Below are positions 1-5,682 of a stretch of DNA of 10,796 nt, piece after piece (within the stretch, counting starts at the first letter, position 1; each line of letters starts with the position of its first letter). A model generated the notes under the pieces. That model made no database searches, was not told the origin of the DNA, and saw only the letters and a program-made list of their open reading frames with translations. The DNA lies in the NCBI GenBank assembly GCA_021852245.1, contig JAJZNY010000276.1:1-10796 (forward strand), read 5' to 3'. Source of the stretch: Planctomycetota bacterium (lineage in GTDB: Bacteria; Planctomycetota; Phycisphaerae; WQYP01). A program made the position numbers and the translations under genes.

Positions 1-516
1 GACGTTGGCAAACATGCGCTTATCCACCCGCACCTGGATCATCGGACTGGCATCGGCGTAGAACGTGGAATTTGATCCACCTTTATTGATGAACTGCGTA
101 TTGATGTCGCCGGCGATCAGGACGTGGACATTCTTGGATTCCAAGGCGTCGATACGACCGGATTCCCGGTTCATGCGACGAATCAAACGCCGGATTCGCT
201 CGTGGATCCGCTTCTGCTCGGCTGCAAAATCGGCGGGCGATGATTTTGACGTCTCCGCTTTGAGCTTTTCCTTCAGCTTTAACTGTTCCTTCTGCATGGC
301 ACGCATGGCTTTGGCCATCTGCTGCATCTGCGATTCCAGCTTCTGATATTTCTTGTTCAGTTGCTGATAGCTTTGAGAATTTTGAACACCGTTCGAGCCT
401 TGAGCGTGTACCCACGAGGCGGGTGTAGCGGCCAACCCCATCGCGAGTGCCATCACCGCCAGCCGCCTCCGGCGCGCCCGCTCGGTAATGGTTCGACCTG
501 TCGATTGAAACTTCAT
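1..516 (-). CDS. Exported coiled-coil protein, possible outer-membrane porin-like barrel (3' end outside window)
   Basis: The frame reads from an ATG at 516 down to base 1 without a stop, giving 172 residues of a longer protein. The start is fixed by AGGAGGT at 525-531, seven bases before the ATG. Residues 1-17 are basic (RARRRR at 13-18), about 19-32 are hydrophobic, and VHA-Q near residue 38 looks like a signal peptidase I site, so the protein is exported. Residues about 48-125 are rich in K, E, Q, R and M with spaced hydrophobics, as expected of a coiled coil. From residue 129 the texture changes to alternating polar/hydrophobic (HVLIAGDINTQF, then MIQVRVDKRMF), typical of the first strands of a beta-barrel. 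An N-terminal coiled coil before a barrel is known in some trimeric porins (DcaP-like), so a porin-like protein is my inference. The family cannot be named from this fragment. Confidence 0.7.
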   Translation of the reverse strand, partial: MKFQSTGRTITERARRRRLAVMALAMGLAATPASWVHAQGSNGVQNSQSYQQLNKKYQKLESQMQQMAKAMRAMQKEQLKLKEKLKAETSKSSPADFAAEQKRIHERIRRLIRRMNRESGRIDALESKNVHVLIAGDINTQFINKGGSNSTFYADASPMIQVRVDKRMFANV

Positions 517-752
517 GGCTTGAACCTCCTCAAGAAGTTGCTACCCGCCGTCCATCGGCAAAGCAGCTCACATCAAGCGCCCGCAGTCACGTTGGCGGCG
601 GGTGATGGACTAAAGCTCATGCGAAGCATCCCACACGGCATGGAAATTCGCCTCAGATATGTTCCGTAATTTGTCGTAGGGAATTTACTTATTCCACAGG
701 TGTGAGAAACTCTGAGTTGATACCGACCCATTGCTACTGCGACGGATCGGGG
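517..752. other. Leader and upstream region of the exported coiled-coil gene
   Basis: This region, together with the terminator and the tail to 856, makes 340 bases without a gene. Moving away from the minus-strand start at 516 it holds a Shine-Dalgarno sequence (525-531), a pair of overlapping complementary segments (543-610, listed separately), and a stretch with no pattern I can name. I see no convincing -35/-10 pair for the minus-strand gene, although its promoter must lie here because a terminator stands immediately upstream. The plus-strand open frame across 361-669 has no ribosome binding site and lies over the real gene's 5' end, so I do not call it. Between the terminator and the cytochrome stop (791-856) I see nothing. 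Confidence 0.5.
543..610 (-). promoter_or_regulatory. Possible structured 5' leader with two competing stems
   Basis: ACCCGCCG (543-550) is perfectly complementary to CGGCGGGT (596-603). The directly adjoining GTCCATC (550-556) is perfectly complementary to GATGGAC (604-610). In the minus-strand transcript the order is such that segment 1 pairs with 3 and segment 2 with 4, with almost no linker. The two stems therefore cannot easily form together and would be alternatives. The element ends about 12 bases before the Shine-Dalgarno sequence of the coiled-coil gene. A cis-acting RNA switch is a hypothesis; chance remains possible. Confidence 0.3.
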
Positions 753-790
753 AAAAGAAAAAAGGCGAGCCCGAACAAACAGGCTCGCCT
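753..790 (-). terminator. Rho-independent terminator of the cytochrome c gene
   Basis: A perfect 9-bp stem (AGGCGAGCC at 763-771 against GGCTCGCCT at 782-790) encloses a 10-base loop. Read on the minus strand it is followed by a T-rich run (complement of the A-rich 753-762). It sits about 67 bases beyond the cytochrome stop codon. It separates that gene from the coiled-coil gene downstream, which therefore needs its own promoter. Read on the plus strand no T run follows, so it works in one direction only. Confidence 0.88.
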
Positions 791-856
791 CCGATTTGCA
801 ATCACTCCGACGCCTAATCTGAGCGTCTCAATTAAGAATTCCACCCTTGGGTAACG

Positions 857-1312
857 TCAGGATTTAGGCTTAAATGCCGACGCCATGTAGTCGATCACCT
901 GCCACCGTTTATGGCGACTGAGCTTATCGCGAAATGCCGGCATCGGAGATTTGCCATTGCTGAGCTTCCAAAATATGGCGCCTTCACCCTGTTTCCAGAA
1001 TGAAGCTTTTTGGAAGTCTGCCGGTTTGACGCTCAAAAATGCCCCGGCGGTGCCATTGCCATTGCCGTGTACGCCGTGACACATCACACAATTAGTATTG
1101 AAAATAGCTTTCCCAGCGGCGATGTTGGCAGCCGTCATCTTCGTGGGGTTCTTAATTTTGTCGGCCCGTTTGGGGGCCTTCCATTTGGATTCACTGATGG
1201 TCGCGTGACGGGTGTCCGTGTGGGCCAGTGCCAATGAACCCGCCGTCAGCAATCCAGCCATTGTCAGAGCCACCGCCAGCGCCTTCCGTTCAGCCGAATA
1301 ACGTTTAACCAT
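857..1312 (-). CDS. Exported monoheme cytochrome c (class I)
   Basis: A 151-residue electron carrier acting outside the cytoplasmic membrane. Residues 1-30 form a signal peptide: basic start (MVKRYSAERK), hydrophobic core, and ALA at 28-30 as the cleavage motif. The heme attachment motif CVMCH is at residues 75-79, so C75 and C78 would bind heme covalently and H79 is the proximal ligand. M124 in SPMPAF is the likely distal ligand. The final helix (RWQVIDYMASAF) is typical of small class I cytochrome c domains. The start is the ATG at 1312, with AGGAG at 1321-1325 eight bases upstream. A GTG three codons earlier lies inside that Shine-Dalgarno sequence and is not credible. The gene is transcribed alone, ends at a strong terminator, and is divergent from two radical SAM genes. 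Its redox partner is unknown. Confidence 0.9.
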   Translation of the reverse strand: MVKRYSAERKALAVALTMAGLLTAGSLALAHTDTRHATISESKWKAPKRADKIKNPTKMTAANIAAGKAIFNTNCVMCHGVHGNGNGTAGAFLSVKPADFQKASFWKQGEGAIFWKLSNGKSPMPAFRDKLSRHKRWQVIDYMASAFKPKS

Positions 1313-1381
1313 ACGATACACTCCTGAAAAATTCGCAGCTTTTAATAGCGCGACCTCAACATCACTTTGCCCATGGTCCTG

Positions 1382-1409
1382 AGTGTACCGACCTCTGCGG
1401 TAAATTCAA
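1382..1409 (-). promoter_or_regulatory. Candidate sigma70-type promoter for the cytochrome c gene
   Basis: On the minus strand TTGAAT (1409-1404) and TACACT (1387-1382) are 16 bases apart, each matching four of six consensus bases. The predicted start would give a leader of about 60 bases before the ATG at 1312. No other pair in the divergent region looks better. This is weak evidence based on pattern alone. Confidence 0.25.
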
Positions 1410-1526
1410 CATCTGCTGCGTGATGCCCATCCACGCCTTGCAGCATAACGACAATTCCGCACCTGCTCGGCGAAGCGAATACGCCGCTTTAACATAGGGA
1501 AAATCACTATTTCGCAGCAAAGTGCG

Positions 1527-1555
1527 TTGTGCGATAAGCATTCGATTTCTATGCT
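1527..1555 (+). promoter_or_regulatory. Candidate promoter for the radical SAM gene pair
   Basis: TTGTGC (1527-1532) and TATGCT (1550-1555) are 17 bases apart, with three and four consensus matches. Transcription would begin near 1562, just ahead of the very strong AAGGAGGT ribosome binding site at 1569-1576. Position and spacing are good but the hexamers are weak. AGCAT (1538-1542) and ATGCT (1551-1555) form a small inverted repeat over the -10 region. Confidence 0.3.
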
Positions 1556-1580
1556 GATTCGTGTCATTAAGGAGGTTTCC

Positions 1581-2696
1581 ATGCCCCGTACGGCGGTATC
1601 CCAATCTGGGAATTTTTCTTACACCAGCGAAGACTTTGCGCACTCCCCCCTGATTCTTTTTTACGAGATCACCCGTGCGTGCAATCTTCGCTGCCGACAT
1701 TGCCGAGCCGTTGCGCAGCCGCATCGGGACCCGCGGGAACTTACGGCCGAAAAATCCAAAGAATTGGTCATTGAGGCCGCCAAATTTCCCAAGCCTCCCA
1801 TGATCGTGCTCACGGGAGGTGATCCGATCAAGCGACCGGATATTTTTGAATTGATCCATTTCGCCGTTGCGCAGGGGATACGCATCGCGCTGACTCCGGC
1901 GGCCACACGGTTGATGAATCCGCAGGTGGTGGAACAACTCAAAGCATCCGGTCTGCATCGCCTCGCTATCAGCCTCGATGCTGCCGATGCATTGACGCAC
2001 GATCAATTCCGGGGCGTACCGGGTAGTTTCGGCCGTACCGTTGATATTATGCGTTGGGCCGGCGAATGCGGACTGCCGTTTCAGGTTAATACCACCGTGA
2101 CTGCAGCCAATGCACACCAACTGGAATCGATTCATCAATTGCTCAGGGATTATCATCCCGTGCTCTGGTCGGTATTTTTTCTTATACCGACGGGGCGGGC
2201 GGCGAACATGCCGAGGGTTTCGGCGCAGGAGGCTGAAGACATATTCGCAACTCTGCTCCGGTTGAGCCGAAACGGACCATTTGCCATTAAAACCACCGAA
2301 GCACCCCACTACCGGCGATTTCTTCTGCAGCAGATGGAAAATCAGTCTTCAGCAGGCATCCGGAAATTACCCGGTAATCTGATCGGCACCAACGACGGCC
2401 GCGGTGTGATGTTTGTAAGCCACATCGGGGAGATTTTTCCCAGCGGTTTTCTTCCGATTGAATGCGGTATCTTTCCCCGTGATTCCATCATTGATGTCTA
2501 TCAGAGCAGCGAGTTATTCCAATCGCTGCGCAACCCCGATGCACTGCGTGGCAAGTGCGGGCAGTGTAACTATCGGTATGTTTGCGGTGGCAGCCGGGCG
2601 AGGGCGTTTGGTGTCACGGGAGACCCCCTCGCTGCCGAGCCGGATTGTGCCTATGGATTAACCCAACAGCTAACGGAGGCTACGTCATCATGCTGA
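1581..2696 (+). CDS. Radical SAM/SPASM domain protein, NirJ/PqqE-like (TIGR04053-type)
   Basis: A 371-residue radical SAM enzyme, so it should reduce S-adenosylmethionine at a [4Fe-4S] cluster to start radical chemistry on an unidentified substrate. The cluster motif is CNLRCRHC, with C34, C38 and C41 in the CxxxCxxC spacing. A GGDP motif (in place of the commoner GGEP) follows in VLTGGDPIKRPDI, then a TIM-barrel core with LAISLDAADALTHDQFRG. The C-terminal SPASM-like region carries C295, C326, C329, C335 and C356, enough for auxiliary iron-sulfur clusters. Overall wording (SVFFLIPTGR, GGDPIKRPDIFELI) matches the group I know as TIGR04053, relatives of the heme-modifying NirJ/AhbC/AhbD enzymes whose own function is not established. 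The start is the ATG at 1581, directly after AAGGAGGT (1569-1576); the in-frame extension to 1527 lies upstream of that site. It overlaps the next gene by seven bases, so the two are co-translated. Confidence 0.85.
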   Translation: MPRTAVSQSGNFSYTSEDFAHSPLILFYEITRACNLRCRHCRAVAQPHRDPRELTAEKSKELVIEAAKFPKPPMIVLTGGDPIKRPDIFELIHFAVAQGIRIALTPAATRLMNPQVVEQLKASGLHRLAISLDAADALTHDQFRGVPGSFGRTVDIMRWAGECGLPFQVNTTVTAANAHQLESIHQLLRDYHPVLWSVFFLIPTGRAANMPRVSAQEAEDIFATLLRLSRNGPFAIKTTEAPHYRRFLLQQMENQSSAGIRKLPGNLIGTNDGRGVMFVSHIGEIFPSGFLPIECGIFPRDSIIDVYQSSELFQSLRNPDALRGKCGQCNYRYVCGGSRARAFGVTGDPLAAEPDCAYGLTQQLTEATSSC

Positions 2697-3880
2697 GTGT
2701 TTCAAATTTATTATGTGATGTGCAGGCTGGTAACGAAAAACTTCGCTATGGACACCGTAAACCTGACGGAGAATCGCAGGCGGTACCCCGGCCGGTGGTC
2801 GTCTGGGCACTGACAAAAGCGTGCAACCTGAAATGTGTTCACTGCTATGCCAGTGCGTCGGCCGAGCCCGCCCCCGGTGAATTGTGCCACTCCGAGGCCC
2901 TGGACGTGATTGATGATCTGGCGAGGTTCAAGGTGCCGGCCGTACTCATGAGCGGAGGCGAGCCTCTGATGCGTCCCGATATTATTCCGTTGATACGATA
3001 CGCGCGATATCGTGGACTTGCGTGCACACTTTCAACCAACGGTACTTTGATCGACGATCTCATGGCGGATGAATTGGCCAACGTCGGCCTTAAATATGTC
3101 GGCCTGAGTCTTGATGGCACTGCCGCGACGCACGACAAACTTCGGGGCGCCAAGAAGGCATTTGAGCGAAGTTTGGCGGCGATAGATCGCTGTGTTCAGC
3201 GCGGCATCAAAGTGGGTGTGCGCTTCACGGCCCATGCGCTGAACATCGACGATATGGACAGTATTTTTGACATCTGCGCCCAACACCGCGTAAACCGCCT
3301 ATGTGTTTATCATCTGGCTTACTCCGGGCGTGGGGAGGGAATGCAAAGGGTCGATCTGACACCGGCGCAAACCCGCCGGATGGTTGACAAAATTTTTGCC
3401 AAATGCCGGGAGTTTCATGCGGCCGGTCATCCACTGGAAATATTAACGGTCGATAACCATGCCGATGCTGCGTACCTGCTCCTCCAAATGGAGCATACCG
3501 ATCCACAGCGGGCGGCAAGCGTGCACGAGCGGCTGGCCGGAACCGGGGGTAATCGCTCGGGCTGCAACATCGCCGCCATCGATCCGGTCGGAAATGTCCA
3601 TTATGACCAATTCTCATGGCATTACTCGTGCGGCAATGTGCGTGAGGAGGCGTTCAGCTCAATATGGTCATCCGCGCGTGATGAACGACTGGCTATTCTG
3701 CGTAATCGGCGCACTTATCTGCCGGATCGGTGCCAGCACTGCCGCTTTCTGGACGTCTGCAACGGAAATCTACGAACTCGCGCCGAGGCCGCTACTGGAG
3801 ACTGGCTTGGCTTTGATCCTGGATGCTATCTGACGGATGAAGAGATCGGGGTGAAGCATCTGGCCTGTCTCCCCGGCTGA
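2690..3880 (+). CDS. NirJ/AhbC-family radical SAM protein (tetrapyrrole side-chain modification)
   Basis: A 396-residue radical SAM enzyme. CNLKCVHC gives C45, C49 and C52 for the SAM-binding cluster, SGGEPLMRPDI is the GGEP motif, and LSTNGTLIDD and GLSLDGTAATHDKLRG follow, as in NirJ and AhbC. The C-terminal region has C292, C314, C348, C351, C357 and C379 and the ending DPGCYLTDEEIG, which I recognise from NirJ. Characterised relatives remove propionate groups of 12,18-didecarboxysiroheme (NirJ, heme d1 route) or its acetate groups (AhbC, alternative heme route). Which reaction applies here cannot be read from the sequence, and no nirS, nirF or other ahb gene is in the window. The start is the ATG at 2690, with GGAGG at 2675-2679. 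It overlaps the previous stop by seven bases, so translation is probably coupled. The longer frame from 2582 would run deep into the previous gene and is rejected. Confidence 0.85.
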   Translation: MLSVSNLLCDVQAGNEKLRYGHRKPDGESQAVPRPVVVWALTKACNLKCVHCYASASAEPAPGELCHSEALDVIDDLARFKVPAVLMSGGEPLMRPDIIPLIRYARYRGLACTLSTNGTLIDDLMADELANVGLKYVGLSLDGTAATHDKLRGAKKAFERSLAAIDRCVQRGIKVGVRFTAHALNIDDMDSIFDICAQHRVNRLCVYHLAYSGRGEGMQRVDLTPAQTRRMVDKIFAKCREFHAAGHPLEILTVDNHADAAYLLLQMEHTDPQRAASVHERLAGTGGNRSGCNIAAIDPVGNVHYDQFSWHYSCGNVREEAFSSIWSSARDERLAILRNRRTYLPDRCQHCRFLDVCNGNLRTRAEAATGDWLGFDPGCYLTDEEIGVKHLACLPG

Positions 3881-4035
3881 TGCCGATTCTGCCACCCCCA
3901 GGGACATGTGCTCCGGAAACAGGGTATGGCTCCAGCAGGGATACTCTGGCCGCCATGCCAGTTACGGCCTCGCAATTCAGTTTGAACTGAGAGATGGCTA
4001 AAAAAACGGATTTCGGTCATTCGCTTTGACTTTCT
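3881..4035. other. Spacer between the radical SAM pair and the carotenoid operon
   Basis: There is no clear intrinsic terminator here. A bulged hairpin at 3926-3956 (ATGGC/GCCAT outside, CCAG/CTGG inside) lacks a following T run. TCAGTT-TG-AACTGA at 3977-3990 is a near-perfect palindrome lying about 45 bases upstream of the putative crtN -35 and could be an operator. A 36-codon open frame runs from 3880 to 3990; its ATG overlaps the stop of the preceding gene as TGATG, but it has no Shine-Dalgarno sequence. I do not call it as a gene. Confidence 0.4.
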
Positions 4036-4064
4036 CTCACTCGTTCTTCGCGCTCGCCTATAAT
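4036..4064 (+). promoter_or_regulatory. Promoter of the carotenoid operon
   Basis: A perfect -10 hexamer TATAAT lies at 4059-4064. At the 17-base spacing the -35 would be CTCACT (4036-4041), a weak three-of-six match. A better TTGACT at 4026-4031 is 27 bases away, too far for ordinary sigma70 contact. Transcription should start near 4071, leaving a leader of about 20 bases that contains GGAGGA (4078-4083). A weak -35 beside a perfect -10 would suit control by an activator. Confidence 0.5.
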
Positions 4065-4066
4065 AG

Positions 4067-4076
4067 CGGTGCACCG
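4067..4076. promoter_or_regulatory. Perfect palindrome at the expected transcription start, possible operator
   Basis: CGGTGCACCG is identical to its reverse complement. It falls between the TATAAT box and the crtN ribosome binding site, where a bound repressor would block transcription. In the RNA it sits immediately before the Shine-Dalgarno sequence. Ten bases is short for an operator and no known regulator motif is recognised. Confidence 0.3.
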
Positions 4077-4091
4077 TGGAGGATTGTGGTG

Positions 4092-5669
4092 ATGGACAGA
4101 CCGAAGCGGGTTGTCATCGTGGGTGCTGGGCCGGGTGGCTTGGCATCTGCCATGCTCTTGCGAAAAGCCGGTTTGGAAGTAACGGTAATCGAGAAGCGTC
4201 ATGGCGTCGGAGGTCGAACGGGTCAGATACACGCTGACGGATTCAAGTTTGATGTCGGACCGACATTCTTCCTGTATCCGCAGGTATTGGAGCAGATATT
4301 TTCTGCCGCCGGATATGATCTCATGACGGAAGTGCCGATGGAGCGGCTCGATCCGCAATATCGGATTATTTTCGAACATGGCGGTGAAATTTCCGCCACT
4401 CCCAACGTGGAGCGGATGAAACAGGCTATCGCCCGGATAAGCCCACGGGATGCCGAGCATCTGGATGACTACTTGGCGGATAATCGGCGTAAGCTCGCGG
4501 CTTTTACGCCGACTCTGCAGAAACCGTTCAACTCCTGGCGCGATGCCCTGACGCCTGAGATGCTGAGAATGGCTCCCTTGCTGCGGCCATGGAATTCGCT
4601 CGACCGCGAGCTCAGCCGCTATTTTCATGATCCCCGCGTGCGGCTGGCATTCAGTTTTCAGTCAAAATACCTTGGGATGTCGCCCTTTCGGTGTCCCGGC
4701 CTGTTTTCCATTCTCTCCTTTCTCGAATACGAGCATGGCGTTTTCCATCCCTATGGAGGCTGCCACGCCATTATGCGGAAAATGGCCGAATTGGCGGCTG
4801 AAATGGGGGTCGAATTTCTGATGGGACAGGGGGTCGACCAGATTGAATTTACCGATGGGAGAGCCACCGGTGTTCGCGTTGGCGGTCATATTGTTCGATC
4901 TGATGCGGTGGTCATCAATGCGGATTTTGCTCATGCGATGACTCATCTGGTGCCCGACAATCTGCGTCGGCGGTGGACAGACCGGAAAATCGCCAAAGCC
5001 CGGTATTCATGTTCCACCTTTATGCTCTATCTGGGGCTGGATGGTGCGGCACCTCCGCTGGCACACCACAATATTTTTCTGGTGGAGAATTATCGCGATA
5101 ATCTGGCAGATATCGACTCCCGTCACGTTCTCTCATCCAACCCCAGCTTTTACGTGCAGAACGCCTGCGTCACCGATCCGAGTCTGGCGCCACGGGGATG
5201 CAGCACGCTTTATGCGCTGGCTCCGGTTTCACATCTGCATCAGAATATTGACTGGGCAAAGGAGGCCCCGCGATTCCGCGAGATTCTTCTGAAACAAATT
5301 CAGCGCCTTGGAATTACCGATCTGAAAGAACGAATTCGATTTGAAAAAATGATCACACCTGTCGATTGGAACAGGGACTACAGCATCTATCGCGGCGCAA
5401 CATTCAATCTGACGCATGATTTTGGCCAAATGCTTCATATGCGTCCGCGTAACCGGTTTGACGAACTCGCCGGAGTCTATCTCGTCGGCGGAGGTACCCA
5501 TCCCGGCAGTGGTCTTCCGGTCATCTTTGAATCTGCCCGAATCAGCAGCCGTTTGTTGCTGGAGGATTTCGGCTATGGAGAGCGTTGGACTGATCTTCAG
5601 GCTGCCATGGCACCCATCCACACGAAGCCGACTCTCGGTTGTCGAACTCCTGTGGCAATCCCGGCTTAA
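4092..5669 (+). CDS. crtN: CrtN-type C30 carotenoid desaturase (4,4'-diapophytoene/squalene desaturase)
   Basis: A 525-residue FAD-dependent desaturase of the CrtI/CrtN amine-oxidase-like superfamily, expected to introduce conjugated double bonds into a C30 polyene at the membrane. The N-terminal dinucleotide fold is clear: VVIVGAGPGG (G11, G13, G16), E34 for the ribose, GGRT at 40-43, then GFKFDVGPTFFLYP. The C-terminal FAD region is GGGTHPGSGLPVIFESARIS (466-485), with THPG as in Staphylococcus CrtN and unlike the NPGGGMP form of CrtP. A tail of about 30 residues past the usual end shows no motif. The start is the ATG at 4092, eight bases after GGAGGA (4078-4083); the upstream in-frame ATG at 4026 would precede the predicted promoter's -10. 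It is the first gene of the set with aldH (13-base gap) and crtP. CrtI-like or CrtD-like activity on C40 substrates cannot be excluded from sequence alone. Confidence 0.83.
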   Translation: MDRPKRVVIVGAGPGGLASAMLLRKAGLEVTVIEKRHGVGGRTGQIHADGFKFDVGPTFFLYPQVLEQIFSAAGYDLMTEVPMERLDPQYRIIFEHGGEISATPNVERMKQAIARISPRDAEHLDDYLADNRRKLAAFTPTLQKPFNSWRDALTPEMLRMAPLLRPWNSLDRELSRYFHDPRVRLAFSFQSKYLGMSPFRCPGLFSILSFLEYEHGVFHPYGGCHAIMRKMAELAAEMGVEFLMGQGVDQIEFTDGRATGVRVGGHIVRSDAVVINADFAHAMTHLVPDNLRRRWTDRKIAKARYSCSTFMLYLGLDGAAPPLAHHNIFLVENYRDNLADIDSRHVLSSNPSFYVQNACVTDPSLAPRGCSTLYALAPVSHLHQNIDWAKEAPRFREILLKQIQRLGITDLKERIRFEKMITPVDWNRDYSIYRGATFNLTHDFGQMLHMRPRNRFDELAGVYLVGGGTHPGSGLPVIFESARISSRLLLEDFGYGERWTDLQAAMAPIHTKPTLGCRTPVAIPA

Positions 5670-5682
5670 GCGGAGTTGGTTC

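Noticed and set aside
1362..2309. A 315-codon open frame on the minus strand
   Set aside because: It overlaps the 5' two-thirds of the first radical SAM gene and the divergent promoter region. It has no ribosome binding site and a composition rich in R, G, H and C typical of a shadow frame.
3926..3956. Hairpin after the radical SAM pair as a terminator
   Set aside because: The stem is bulged (5 + 4 bp) and no T run follows on either strand, so it does not qualify as an intrinsic terminator.
4026..4091. Upstream start for crtN
   Set aside because: The extension lies over the predicted promoter and Shine-Dalgarno sequence. The Rossmann motif begins normally about six residues after the ATG at 4092.
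5416..5682. Upstream extension of the aldehyde dehydrogenase frame
   Set aside because: These 89 codons overlap the conserved FAD-binding C-terminus of crtN and match nothing in the dehydrogenase family. The ATG at 5683 has its own GGAG site.
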